The notes under the pieces: generated by a model | What the model was told of the DNA's origin: nothing | Databases searched by the model: none | Seen by the model: the letters and a program-made list of their open reading frames with translations, nothing else | Shown: in pieces, positions 8,523 to 16,909 of the stretch | Position numbering within the stretch: position 1 is the stretch's first letter | Layout of the letters: every line of letters begins with the position of its first letter | Origin: Pseudomonas sp. Gutcm_11s | GTDB lineage: Bacteria; Pseudomonadota; Gammaproteobacteria; Pseudomonadales; Pseudomonadaceae | Assembly: GCF_028649395.1 (NCBI RefSeq) | Contig: NZ_JAQSUW010000015.1 | Coordinates: 100,215-164,214, forward strand | Reading direction: 5' to 3' | Length of the DNA: 64,000 bases | Made by a program: the position numbers and the translations under genes

Positions 8523-8670
8523 CTTAGAACCTGTCTCGGATCTCTTGATCGTCGGCCATGCCGCGTTGAAATTGGCTCGGGCTTGCTAATTTACAGCACG
8601 TAAACTCCGCGCCCTCGCCCAATTTCGCCTTGCCTGGCTCTAGCTCAAAAGATCCGCAACAGGCTCTTAG
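8523..8670. mobile_element. MITE-like non-autonomous element (138 bp) with 5-bp direct repeats
   Basis: Element 8528-8665. The ends are imperfect inverted repeats: the left end AACCTGTCTCGGATCTCTTG and the inverse of the right end AGCCTGTTGCGGATCTTTTG agree at 18 of the first 23 bases. Both sides carry CTTAG (8523-8527 and 8666-8670), consistent with a target-site duplication. The interior has no open frame of note. The right CTTAG contains the stop codon (TAA on the minus strand) of the neighbouring sulfatase-fold gene, so insertion occurred one base past that gene's end. The mobilising transposase family is unknown. Confidence 0.7.
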
Positions 8671-10871
8671 TGGGCCGCAGCCTCCATCGCCGAATCGACT
8701 TCCTGGTTGGCCACCAGCTCCGGCGGCAATGGCTCGGTGACCACGCTGAAGTCGCTGATGCGGATGGCGCCACGGCCTTCGCCGAGCAGGTGGAAGGAGA
8801 AGGCTTTGCGCGTCTCCGGGTTGTCGAAGTCGAAGCTCAGCTCGACGCTCTCGCCACGTTTGAGCGCCGGCAGCGTCGGGATGGGCAGTTCGTTGTTGCG
8901 GTCGAACTCCTTGGTCAGCAGGCGCAGCGCAGCGCCGTTGCGGTCCAGGCGCACGGCCTCGATCTTCAGGGTCACGCGGGTGCGGGTGCCCTTGGGCATT
9001 TCCAGGTACTGGGCGCCGATCAGGTTGTCCGCCCAGTCGTCACGCGATTCGGGCTTGAGGTCGATGCGCTCGCGGTTGGCGAACTGGTAGCGCTGACCGA
9101 TCTGCCCGCCGGTGATGGACTGGTCGAGGAGGGCGGCACGCTGGCTGACCAGGCGCGCCTGGCGCCCGCTGACGCGGCCCAGGTACTTGGCATGGTCGGC
9201 GATGAAGCCGCTGCTCTCGTAACGACGGCAGACCTGTTGGAAGTTGCACTCGGTGAACACCTTGCCGTCGTGCTGGCGCAGCAGGCCGTTGGTGTAGGAC
9301 ATGATCTCGCGCGGCGTGCTGTAGTCACGGAACAGCGAGCGGCCGGCGATGTTGTCGGGTACCGGCAGGTCGAAGTAGTCGAGCACCGAGGCGGTCAGGT
9401 CGACGTGGCCGTACACGCCCGACTTCACCTTGGGCAGCTTGTCGGCATCCGGCGACAGCACCAGGTTGAAGCCCCAGGCCGAGGCCAGACGCACGTTCTC
9501 CAGACCGTGGGATTCATCCGAGGTGACGATCACCAGGGTGTCCTTGAGCACGCCCTGTTTTTCCAGGCCCTTGAGGAAGTCGGCCACCGCGTCGTCCAGG
9601 TAGCCGATGGCAGCCTGCTTGGCGGTGGGGTAGCGCTCCAGGTATTCCTTGGGCGCGGAGTAGGGCTGGTGGGTACCGACGGTGAGCAGGGTGAGCATCC
9701 ACGGCTGCCTGTCCTGGCGCAGCTGCTTGACGTACTTCAGCGCACCCTCGAAGTAGGCCTTGTCGTCCATGCCCCAGGGGAATTCCAGGTACGGCTTGTT
9801 CTTGAACCAGTCGCGGCCATTGGTCTTCTCGAAGCCCATGTGCGGCATGATCTGGTCCTTGGCCATGAAGCGCAGCCCGGCGCCCTGCAGGAAGTGGGTG
9901 CGGAAGCCCATGGCGCGCAGCTGGTTGGGCAGGCATTGCTGGTTGCGGGTCTGGCTGTTGAGCAGCTCGACGCCCTTGGGCGTGCCGGAATCCAGCTTGC
10001 TGTAGTCGCCACAGAGCATGGCGTACAGGCCGCGGATGGTCTGGTGGCTGTGCAGCACATAGTCCGGGGTGGTCATGCTGCGCTCGGCCCATTCGCTCAG
10101 GCGCGGCATCAGGTCTTCTTCGTAATGGCTGCCGATCAGCTGGCGATTCTTGGCGATATAGGCGCCGGGAATGCCTTCCAGGGTGACGATCAGCACGTTG
10201 CGCGCCTTGCCGCCGCCGGGCAGCAGTGGCGTGCCGGACAGGTCCAGCTTGGTCAGGCCATCGATATCCGGCGGCAGGCCGGACTCGTCACTGGCGTACC
10301 AGCGGTCTTCGAGGGCGACGCGGGCGCGGCTGACGCCCTCGGCCAGCACCTTGTGCGGCAGGTTGAACAGGCGCCACTGGTCTTCCTCGCTGGGCTCGAC
10401 GTACTGGTCGACAGCATGGCCGAGCAGCAGGGCGACCGGCAGTACGTAGGCGTAGCGGGGAATCTTCGGCCCCTGACGGCGACCGAGCAGCAGGCAGGCC
10501 AGCACGGCGATGACCAGCGCGCCGGCCATCAGCGGGTAACGGATGCCACTGCCCTGGGTGGACTGGCTGACGAATTGCGGGTCGGTGAGGTACTTGATGT
10601 CGCTGGGCTCGGGCATGCGCCCCACGGCATTGATCAGTTCGGCGTTGCTCAGCAGCAACAGCGCCCAGGCGGCGGCCAGCGGCGCGGCCAGCAGGGGGCG
10701 GCGATAGCACAGCAGCAGGAGCAGCCCGCCGATGCCCAGGTCTGAGACATAGCCTGGCCAGCTCGACCAGCCCAGCCAGTAGCGGCAGGCAATGGGCAGC
10801 AGGAGGAACAGCGAGCCGAGGGCCAGAAGGGACGCGGCAGGATACGGCAGCCAGCGACTAGGACGGTGCAC
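8667..10871 (-). CDS. LTA-synthase-like membrane sulfatase-fold phosphotransferase
   Basis: 734 residues from GTG 10871, chosen because AGGAG lies 5 bases upstream and the N-terminus VHRPSRWLPYP leads directly into the first membrane helix; an ATG at 10949 has no such site. Four or five membrane segments fill residues 10-165. The periplasmic alkaline-phosphatase-superfamily domain follows: IVTLEGIPGAYI, the HQTIRGLYAMLCGDY segment with the likely catalytic Thr, LTVGTHQPY, IVTSDESHG and YGHVDLTASVLDYF with metal ligands. A C-terminal beta-rich region of about 170 residues is not part of LtaS. Gram-negative relatives modify lipid A or glycans (EptA, OpgB) or have unknown acceptors, so I leave the substrate open. 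Confidence 0.85.
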   Translation of the reverse strand: MHRPSRWLPYPAASLLALGSLFLLLPIACRYWLGWSSWPGYVSDLGIGGLLLLLCYRRPLLAAPLAAAWALLLLSNAELINAVGRMPEPSDIKYLTDPQFVSQSTQGSGIRYPLMAGALVIAVLACLLLGRRQGPKIPRYAYVLPVALLLGHAVDQYVEPSEEDQWRLFNLPHKVLAEGVSRARVALEDRWYASDESGLPPDIDGLTKLDLSGTPLLPGGGKARNVLIVTLEGIPGAYIAKNRQLIGSHYEEDLMPRLSEWAERSMTTPDYVLHSHQTIRGLYAMLCGDYSKLDSGTPKGVELLNSQTRNQQCLPNQLRAMGFRTHFLQGAGLRFMAKDQIMPHMGFEKTNGRDWFKNKPYLEFPWGMDDKAYFEGALKYVKQLRQDRQPWMLTLLTVGTHQPYSAPKEYLERYPTAKQAAIGYLDDAVADFLKGLEKQGVLKDTLVIVTSDESHGLENVRLASAWGFNLVLSPDADKLPKVKSGVYGHVDLTASVLDYFDLPVPDNIAGRSLFRDYSTPREIMSYTNGLLRQHDGKVFTECNFQQVCRRYESSGFIADHAKYLGRVSGRQARLVSQRAALLDQSITGGQIGQRYQFANRERIDLKPESRDDWADNLIGAQYLEMPKGTRTRVTLKIEAVRLDRNGAALRLLTKEFDRNNELPIPTLPALKRGESVELSFDFDNPETRKAFSFHLLGEGRGAIRISDFSVVTEPLPPELVANQEVDSAMEAAAH

Positions 10872-11319
10872 AGGAGCTCCTGAGATAAGGCAGCGAGAGT
10901 CCGTGTCATTCAGACAGATGGGCGGGGCCGAAGTTTTGCGGCCTGCCATGATTTTGAAACAAGCTCGTGATAAGCGCTAGCCACTGCTGTATCAGCATGC
11001 TGCTGAGGGTGACGTGCGGTAAGGGTCTGTTAACGCTTCGGCGCAAGCCGCGTTGCTGCGAAAAATCTCGCCAGGATAGGCGTGGGACGCAGGCAATGGT
11101 CATTCCCTTGGCAAGTCCCACAACAACGCATGGCGAGATTTTCCGCGCAACCCGCAGGGACGGGCCCATTTTTGTGCGGGGCGTTGTTACTCGATGGCTC
11201 ATTTGGAATGCCAAATTTCGCATCTCGCGCCTAGCTCCGCGCAAAAATAGGCGCCGTCGCGGTCGCGGCGAAGCGCTAACAGACCCTAAAATGTCGAACT
11301 TTTGCTTCGGGTGATGACC
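10872..11319. other. 448-base gap without a gene
   Basis: Lies between the sulfatase-fold gene (reading left) and the S1-domain gene (reading right). Bases 11022-11287 are a palindromic inverted-repeat element (listed separately). The remaining 150 bases left of it should contain the promoter of the leftward gene; only 32 bases separate the element from the S1-gene start. Short frames here are not supported. Confidence 0.7.
11022..11287. mobile_element. 266-bp MITE-like element with 23-bp terminal inverted repeats
   Basis: Left end AGGGTCTGTTAACGCTTCGG and the inverse complement of the right end AGGGTCTGTTAGCGCTTCGC match at 21 of 23 bases when extended to GCGC/CCGC. Inside, a second inverted pair (GCGAAAAATCTCGCCA near 11057-11072 against TGGCGAGATTTTCCGC near 11131-11146) would form a long stem. 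It has no convincing coding frame. No clear target duplication is visible beyond one or two A/T bases. It differs in sequence from the element at 8528-8665, so two unrelated families are present within 3 kb. Confidence 0.75.
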
Positions 11320-12153
11320 ATGGCTCTGATCGGGCGCTTCAACTCTCTGCAGGTGGCCAAGCTGGCCGACTTCGGCCTCTTTCTCGACGGCGGCGCCGAC
11401 GGCGAGATTCTCCTACCCAAGCGCTACATCCCCAAGGGTGAGCCCTGCGAGGTGGGCGACTGGCTCAACGTGTTCATCTACCTGGACAGCGAGGATCGCC
11501 TGATCGCCACCACCGAGAAGCCCAAACTGCAGGTCGGTGGCTTCGCCAGCCTCAAGGTGGTGGATATCAATCGCATCGGTCTGTTCTTCGACTGGGGCCT
11601 GTCCAAGGACCTGCTGATGCCGCACTCCGAGGAGAAGCGCCCGCTGCAGGTCGGCGATTACTGCGTGGTGCACGCCTACCTCGACCGCAGCCGGCGCATT
11701 ACCGCCACTGCGCGCCTGGACCGGTACCTGGACAAGACCCCACCGAACTACCAGGTCGGTCAGGAAGTCGACCTGCTGGTGGTGGAGCAGACCGACCTGG
11801 GCTTCAAGGCCATCATCAACGGCCAGCACTGGGGCCTGATCCACAAGAACGAGGTGTTCAAGTTCCTGCGTGGCGGCTCCCAGGAGAAGGGCTTCATCAA
11901 GGAGCTGCGCGCCGATGGCAAGATCAGCCTGAGCCTGCAGCAGGTTGGTCAGCAGGCCCGCGACGATCTGTCCGAGCAGATACTCACCGCACTGCGTGAC
12001 GCCGGCGGCAGCCTGGCGCTGTCCGACAAGAGCTCGCCCGAGGCCATCAGCAAGATCTTCAGCGTCAGCAAGGGTAACTTCAAGAAGGCCATCGGCGGGC
12101 TGTTCAAGCAGGGCCTGATCCGCATCCACGACGACCGCATCGAGCTGGTCTGA
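11320..12153 (+). CDS. S1-domain RNA-binding protein, CvfB/YitL family
   Basis: 277 residues. Tandem S1-like OB folds: residues 1-65 (NSLQVAKLADFGLFLDGGADGEILLPKRY), 68-135 (FASLKVVDINRIGLFFDWGLSKDLLMP) and about 145-215 (QVGQEVDLLVVEQTDLGFKAIING), followed by a C-terminal winged-helix-like part with SVSKGNFKKAIGGLFKQGLI. That is the domain order of CvfB, an RNA-binding virulence regulator in staphylococci; the Pseudomonas role is not established. ATG 11320 gives MALIGRF; ATG 11314 two codons earlier is equally possible. It reads out of the inverted-repeat element, so its promoter is inside the element or disrupted. Confidence 0.85.
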   Translation: MALIGRFNSLQVAKLADFGLFLDGGADGEILLPKRYIPKGEPCEVGDWLNVFIYLDSEDRLIATTEKPKLQVGGFASLKVVDINRIGLFFDWGLSKDLLMPHSEEKRPLQVGDYCVVHAYLDRSRRITATARLDRYLDKTPPNYQVGQEVDLLVVEQTDLGFKAIINGQHWGLIHKNEVFKFLRGGSQEKGFIKELRADGKISLSLQQVGQQARDDLSEQILTALRDAGGSLALSDKSSPEAISKIFSVSKGNFKKAIGGLFKQGLIRIHDDRIELV

Positions 12154-12158
12154 GTCTT

Positions 12159-12932
12159 TTAGCGGCTGAGGAAGCGGGCCACCGCCTGCAGCACCTGTTC
12201 CGGGCGCTCGCGCTGCGGAACATGGCCGCAGCCGGGCAGGATCAGCATTTGCGTGGGGCCTGCCGCCAGTGCGGCGAAGCGTTCGGGGTGTAGCCGCGAG
12301 CCGTACTCGTCGTGCTCGCCATGGATCGCCAGCAGCGGGCAGCGCACTTTCGCCAGCGTCTCGTCCAGGCTCCAGCCACGAAACTCGTCCGCCAGCCAGG
12401 TATCGACCCAGGCATCCAGCACCCAGGCTGCCTTGTCGCCGTGATAGCGCTGCAGCCGCTCCAGTTGCCCCGGCTGGGCGAAGGTCCGAGCGGCGGTACG
12501 TATCCCCGCCAGGGTGCATGGCTCGACCAGGGTTTGCGCCGCCAGCGTGATCAGGGCCTGGCAGCGTTGCGGCAAGGCGGCTGCGCATTCGCTGGCCATA
12601 GCGCCACCGACGCTGTGGCCGAGGGCGACGAAGCGTTCCAGGGCGAAGTGCTGGCAGACCGCGGCGAAGCCATGCCGCGCCTCGGCGGCAATGAAGTCGA
12701 AGCCCAGTTGCCCAGGGTGCCTGCCGGAGCGGCCAAAGCCCAGGCGGTCGTAGGCGATCACCGTGCGGCTCGTGGCTTGTGCCAGGCGCTCGGGGAAGTC
12801 TCTCCATAGCTCAATGCAGCCCAGCGAGTCGTGCAGCAGTATCAGCGGGGCACTCTGTGGCGCGCCTTCGGGCTGCCAGCGGCGGGCGAACAGGCGGCCG
12901 CCAGGGCTGTCGATCCAGCTGTCCTCGCTCAT
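12159..12932 (-). CDS. Alpha/beta-hydrolase
   Basis: 257 residues from ATG 12932. Core features: LILLHDSLGCIELWRDFPERLA (oxyanion region), nucleophile elbow GHSVGG (Ser about 98), acid-bearing LLAIHGEHDEYG, and the late HVPQRERPEQVLQAVARFL supplying the catalytic His. The start overlaps the stop of the upstream thioesterase gene as ATGA, so the two are translationally coupled. Substrate unknown; esterase, thioesterase and haloperoxidase-like activities are all compatible. Confidence 0.87.
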   Translation of the reverse strand: MSEDSWIDSPGGRLFARRWQPEGAPQSAPLILLHDSLGCIELWRDFPERLAQATSRTVIAYDRLGFGRSGRHPGQLGFDFIAAEARHGFAAVCQHFALERFVALGHSVGGAMASECAAALPQRCQALITLAAQTLVEPCTLAGIRTAARTFAQPGQLERLQRYHGDKAAWVLDAWVDTWLADEFRGWSLDETLAKVRCPLLAIHGEHDEYGSRLHPERFAALAAGPTQMLILPGCGHVPQRERPEQVLQAVARFLSR

Positions 12933-13315
12933 GGTTGCGGCAACCGGTAGGCCGAGGCGCTGATCAGAGCGACCCGGTTGCCCGGCGCATCGTTGACGCT
13001 GATCTGGTAATGGGCGAGGCGGCCCGAGGCGCCGACCAGTTCGGCGTGCGCGATCAGTTCGTCGCCGCTGGCGCGGTTGAGGTAGCGGATGTCGGCCTGC
13101 AGGCCGATGTAGCTGGCTTCGCTGGCATTGCAGGCACAGGCGAAGACGATGTCGGCCAGGGCGAAGATCACCGCGCCGTGGGGTGTGCCCAGGCCGTTGC
13201 GGTGCTGCGGAAGGATGCGCAGGCGGCAGCGGGCGCCGCTGAAGCTGCTGTCCAGATGCTCCACCTCCAGCCATTGGGCGAAGTGGTCGTTTTTGGCGTA
13301 AGAGGATGTCTGCAT
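12929..13315 (-). CDS. Hotdog-fold thioesterase (PaaI-like)
   Basis: 128 residues, normal for single-hotdog thioesterases. NGLGTPHGAVIFALADIVFA is the acyl-CoA thioesterase signature with the conserved HG and the Asp that acts as catalytic acid/base, followed by YLNRASGDELIAHAELVG. Probably hydrolyses an acyl- or aryl-CoA. First gene of a two-gene operon with the hydrolase; the divergent GlxA-type regulator starts 108 bases away and could control it. Confidence 0.85.
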   Translation of the reverse strand: MQTSSYAKNDHFAQWLEVEHLDSSFSGARCRLRILPQHRNGLGTPHGAVIFALADIVFACACNASEASYIGLQADIRYLNRASGDELIAHAELVGASGRLAHYQISVNDAPGNRVALISASAYRLPQP

Positions 13316-13378
13316 GTCGTTGCTGTCCGTGCTGCTGGTGTCGCCAATCCTAGTGATACGCCAGCAGCAGGAGCATCG

Positions 13379-13408
13379 CCGATCGGGTTAATCTGTAGTC
13401 CGATCGGG
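13379..13408. promoter_or_regulatory. Twin palindromic operator CCGATCGGG
   Basis: CCGATCGGG occurs at 13379-13387 and again at 13400-13408, exactly 21 bases apart (two helical turns), each with a palindromic CCGATCGG core. The pair lies just upstream of the regulator start at 13423, with a TAATCT -10-like sequence between the copies. The arrangement is what a dimeric or AraC-type regulator would use for autoregulation or for control of the divergent thioesterase/hydrolase operon. Confidence 0.6.
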
Positions 13409-13422
13409 CCATGAGAGACGCC

Positions 13423-14391
13423 ATGAAGCGCATCGCCATCCTCGCCTTCCCAGGTTGCTGGGCCATGAGCCTGTACTCGGCCAGGGACTTCTTTCGCATC
13501 GTCGCGTTGCTCGAGGCGCATGTCGGCCTGGGCCAGGGCTATGCGGTGGAGATACTCACCGAGGACGGCGCACCGGTGGCCAGCGCCAGCGGGCCGCAGG
13601 TACCGGCGGACGCTCGCATGGCGGCGGGGCAGGTGTACGACCTGGTCATCGTTCCGGCGCTGGAGGGGCCGCGTATCGACGGGCTGCTGAAGGGCGCGGA
13701 GAACATGGTCGCCTGGCTGGGTGAGCACCTGCGCCGTGGTGCACCGGTGTTGGCACTGACCACGGGCAGCTGCCTGCTGGCCGCCACCGGGTTGGTCGAT
13801 GGGGTGCTGCTGGCGACCCACTGGGCTTACCTGCGCCGTCTGCAGGCCGTGTTCCCACGTTGCCGCTTCACCGCTCACGAGTCCTATGTACAGGTCGGCG
13901 CCGTCTACAGTGCCGGTTCGCTCAACGGTGGCCTCGACGCGTTGCTGGCGCTGTTGGCCGCCGACCGTGGCGACCAGTTCGCCCAGCTCTGCGCGGCTCA
14001 TCTGTTGGTATCCGAGCCGCGTCACCTGCAGCCGCTGCTGCCGGGGCATCGCAATCACCAAGACGAGGCGGTGCTGCGGGTGCAGGAGTGGATCGAGGCG
14101 CGGCATGCGGAGCCGCTGCGTATCGAGGAGCTGGCGCGGCGCTTCGGCTTCAGCGAGCGCAACCTGAAGCGGCGCTTCCAGGTCGCCACGTGCATCTCGC
14201 CCAATCTGTATCTGCAGCGGGTGCGCATCGACAAGGCGAAGAAACTGCTGATCGCCACGCGCCTGAGCGTCAAGGAGATTGCCTACGAGGTGGGTTACGA
14301 GAACACCAGCTTCTTCGTGCGCCTGTTCAAGCGCGAGCTTGGCAGCACGCCGGCCCAGTGGCGGCAGGCCGGGCGCCTGCCGCTTATCTAG
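13423..14391 (+). CDS. GlxA family transcriptional regulator (DJ-1/PfpI-like domain plus AraC HTH)
   Basis: 322 residues from ATG 13423 (MKRIAILAFPGC); an ATG four codons earlier leaves no room for a ribosome-binding site after the second operator repeat. Residues 1-190 form the amidase-like DJ-1/PfpI domain with ALTTGSCLLAATGLVDG and THWAYL. The C-terminal 100 residues are the AraC DNA-binding domain: IEELARRFGFSERNLKRRFQ and VKEIAYEVGYENTSFFVRLFKRELG. Relatives respond to quaternary amines or amino acids (GbdR, ArgR, CdhR). The effector here is unknown. Likely autoregulated through the twin repeats at its own start. Confidence 0.88.
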   Translation: MKRIAILAFPGCWAMSLYSARDFFRIVALLEAHVGLGQGYAVEILTEDGAPVASASGPQVPADARMAAGQVYDLVIVPALEGPRIDGLLKGAENMVAWLGEHLRRGAPVLALTTGSCLLAATGLVDGVLLATHWAYLRRLQAVFPRCRFTAHESYVQVGAVYSAGSLNGGLDALLALLAADRGDQFAQLCAAHLLVSEPRHLQPLLPGHRNHQDEAVLRVQEWIEARHAEPLRIEELARRFGFSERNLKRRFQVATCISPNLYLQRVRIDKAKKLLIATRLSVKEIAYEVGYENTSFFVRLFKRELGSTPAQWRQAGRLPLI

Positions 14392-14394
14392 AAC

Positions 14395-15366
14395 TCAGGG
14401 TTTGCGCGCCAGCAGCACGGCACGGGTCGGCGCCGGCAGGTTCTCGATGGTGCGGCTGTGGTCGGCTGGGTCGAGGAAGTCGGGCAGCGACTGGAAGCGC
14501 ATCCAGTCGGTGGCACGTTGCTCTTCCACGCTGGTGGTGGAGACGTCCACGCAGCGCACGTCGACGAAGCCGGCGCGGCGCAGCCACAACTCCAGCGCCA
14601 GCACCGAGGGCAGGAACCAGACGTTGCGCATCTGCGCGTAGCGGTCTTCGGGCACCAGCACCTGCTGGGCGTCTCCCTCGACCACCAGGGTCTCCAGCAC
14701 CAGTTCGCCGCCGCGCACCAGCTTGTCCTTGAGGTCGAGCAGGTGGTCGATGGGCGAGCGGCGGTGGTAGAGCACGCCCATGGAAAACACGGTGTCGAAG
14801 CCTTCCAGCTTGGCCGGTAGCTCTTCCAGGGCCAGCGGCAGGTGCCAGGCCGGGGCGTCGGGCAGGTAGTTCTTCACGGCGAGGAACTGGTTGAGGAACA
14901 GCCAGTTGGGGTCGACGCCGACCACGCTGTCGGCGCCGGCGCCGAGCATGCGCCACATGTAGTAGCCGTTGCCACAGCCGACATCGAGGATGCGCTTTCC
15001 GGCCAGGTCGAGGTGCGGTGCGACCCGCGTCCACTTCCAGTCCGAGCGCCATTCGGTGTCGATATGCACGCCGAACAGGTCGAAGGGGCCTTTGCGCCAG
15101 GGAATCAGGCCCTGCAGTGCGGTCTTCAGTGTGGCCTGGGTAGCCTCGTCGCAGGCGGCCTCCAGGCGCAGGGCGTCTTTCAGTTCGGCATGCGCAGGTG
15201 TGAGCTTCGGCAGCGCCTCCACGGCGGCATACCAGCGTTCCAGGTCACCATGGCCGGCGGCGAGCTTGGCATCGAGCTGGCCGGGCAGGCCGGCAGCCCA
15301 ATCCTGTAGCGGAGAGCCGGCCAGTTGCTGTTGCAGGGCGTCGAGGTCGAGGCGGCGGAAGATCAT
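14395..15366 (-). CDS. cmoB: tRNA U34 carboxymethyltransferase CmoB
   Basis: 323 residues, the standard CmoB length, from ATG 15366. SAM-binding motif [20 protein letters not shown] is central, with [12 protein letters not shown] and [14 protein letters not shown], all CmoB-specific. The enzyme transfers a carboxymethyl group from carboxy-SAM to 5-hydroxyuridine 34 of tRNA, making cmo5U. Its start overlaps the cmoA stop by four bases (ATGA), so both enzymes are produced from one operon. Confidence 0.96.
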   Translation of the reverse strand: MIFRRLDLDALQQQLAGSPLQDWAAGLPGQLDAKLAAGHGDLERWYAAVEALPKLTPAHAELKDALRLEAACDEATQATLKTALQGLIPWRKGPFDLFGVHIDTEWRSDWKWTRVAPHLDLAGKRILDVGCGNGYYMWRMLGAGADSVVGVDPNWLFLNQFLAVKNYLPDAPAWHLPLALEELPAKLEGFDTVFSMGVLYHRRSPIDHLLDLKDKLVRGGELVLETLVVEGDAQQVLVPEDRYAQMRNVWFLPSVLALELWLRRAGFVDVRCVDVSTTSVEEQRATDWMRFQSLPDFLDPADHSRTIENLPAPTRAVLLARKP

Positions 15367-16106
15367 GGCAGGGCGATCAGCGAGGCGAAGTTGAGGCACT
15401 GGAACCAGGGCACGACCTTGCTGAAGCCCGCGGCGAGCAGGCGCTCGCGGTGCTGCTCCAGGCTGTCCGGTTTCATCACGTTCTCGATGGCGCTGCGCTT
15501 CTGCGCGATTTCCAGCTCGCTGTAGCCATTGGCACGCTTGAACGCCAGGTGCAGCTCGCCGAGCAGGGCGTGCTCGGCGTCGTCCTCGAAACGCAGTTTC
15601 TCCGAGAGGATCAGCGCGCCGCCCGGCAGCAGGGCCTGGCGGATGCGGGCCAGCAACTCCTGGCGTTGCTCCGGGGCAACGAACTGCAGCGTGAAGTTCA
15701 GCGCCACCAGCGAGGCGGGCTGGAAGTCCAGGGCGAGGATGTCGGCCTCGATCACCTCGACCGGCAGCAGCTCCTGGAACATGGCGTCCTGGGCGTGCAG
15801 GTACTCCGAGCAGCGCTCGACCATGGCATGCGAGTTGTCCACGGCGATCACCCGGCAGTCGTCGGTCTTCACGTGGCGGCGCAGGGCCTGGGTCACGGCG
15901 CCGAGGGAGCAGCCCAGGTCATACAGGGCGCTGTGCGGCTGGGCGAACTGCGCGGCCAGCACGCCGAGGTTCTCGACGATGGTCGGGTAGCCCGGCACCG
16001 AACGCTTGATCATGTCCGGGAAGACCTTGGCCACGTCCTCGTTGAAGACGAAGTCCGGCACCTGGTCCAGGGGCTGGGCGAAGAGGCGGTCGGGCTGCTG
16101 TTTCAC
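15363..16106 (-). CDS. cmoA: Carboxy-S-adenosyl-L-methionine synthase CmoA
   Basis: 247 residues. [35 protein letters not shown] (quoted by its ends at residues 6 and 40 of the family N-terminus), [14 protein letters not shown] and [14 protein letters not shown] identify CmoA, which converts SAM and prephenate to carboxy-SAM. It supplies the donor used by the next gene product, CmoB. A RBS is not striking. Upstream there are 65 bases before the lipoprotein gene on the same strand. Confidence 0.95.
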   Translation of the reverse strand: MKQQPDRLFAQPLDQVPDFVFNEDVAKVFPDMIKRSVPGYPTIVENLGVLAAQFAQPHSALYDLGCSLGAVTQALRRHVKTDDCRVIAVDNSHAMVERCSEYLHAQDAMFQELLPVEVIEADILALDFQPASLVALNFTLQFVAPEQRQELLARIRQALLPGGALILSEKLRFEDDAEHALLGELHLAFKRANGYSELEIAQKRSAIENVMKPDSLEQHRERLLAAGFSKVVPWFQCLNFASLIALP

Positions 16107-16171
16107 GGTGATCGGTCGGCTGCGGAAAAGGCCGGCATTCTAGCCAAGAGAGCGCCGCGGCCCAACCGTCA

Positions 16172-16741
16172 TCACTTCAGCTGGTCGGAAAAGAACTCAC
16201 CGGCGCCCTGCAGCGGGCCCAGCGGATTGCGCTTGACCTCGTAGCGTCGGATGTTCGGTTCGCCGTTGCTGACCTTGTGCACCAGGGTGTCGTCGACCAT
16301 CACGAACACGGCGCGGAAGGCCCAGCCCTGCAGCTCGCGCTGCTTGCGGAAGTTGAACACGTCGGCCCAGAAGCTGCCCACGCGCTGGGTGTCGGTCTTG
16401 TTGAAGTCGAAGGCATAGCCGACGCAGCGGTCCTTGGCTTCCAGGCACTGCACCAGGCCGTCCGGCAGGTAGGCGATGGGCACGTTGGGCTGGACGAACA
16501 TCAGGCGGATATCGATGAACGAGAGCATCTTGCCGTTGCCCTCGGCCAGCGGGTCGAAGCCCAGGGCGAACAGTTCTGAGCGGGTGGTCTTGCCGGGCTG
16601 TGCCTGGGAGTAGCGGATTTCCGCATCCAGGTAGTCACTGAAGGGCGATGCCACTTCGGCGCGCTCGCTGGGCAACAGGCTGCCGCAGCCGGGAAGCAGG
16701 AGCAGGGATAGCGTCAACAGCACCCACGAATTGCCTTGCAT
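16172..16741 (-). CDS. Conserved hypothetical lipoprotein
   Basis: 189 residues from ATG 16741. The leader MQGNSWVLLTLSLLLLPGCG ends in an LPGC lipobox, so the mature protein is lipid-anchored at the Cys. The body (FSDYLDAEIRYSQAQPGKTTRSELFALGFDP, quoted from residues about 35 on) suggests the TrSELFALGFDP motif of a Pseudomonas-restricted outer-membrane lipoprotein family; I do not know a function. Same strand as cmoAB but a separate promoter is likely. The reading frame could start five codons earlier at 16756. Confidence 0.78.
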   Translation of the reverse strand: MQGNSWVLLTLSLLLLPGCGSLLPSERAEVASPFSDYLDAEIRYSQAQPGKTTRSELFALGFDPLAEGNGKMLSFIDIRLMFVQPNVPIAYLPDGLVQCLEAKDRCVGYAFDFNKTDTQRVGSFWADVFNFRKQRELQGWAFRAVFVMVDDTLVHKVSNGEPNIRRYEVKRNPLGPLQGAGEFFSDQLK

Positions 16742-16909
16742 GGCAGCCTCCTTCAATGGACCCGCCTTTCTCTATAGACGATTTGCCGAGTGGCTGCCGT
16801 CTCATGGATGAGACAGATGGTCGTTGTCGGCGATGGCTGGAAAATCGTGGCTAACCCCGGCGCAGCGGTTACTCTTATTGAACGAGAAGTACAGAGGGAT
16901 TGCTGGAAC

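Noticed and set aside
12159..13274. 371-residue minus-strand frame apparently joining the thioesterase and hydrolase regions
   Set aside because: Only its C-terminal 257 residues are the hydrolase. The N-terminal part is the thioesterase region read in the wrong frame.
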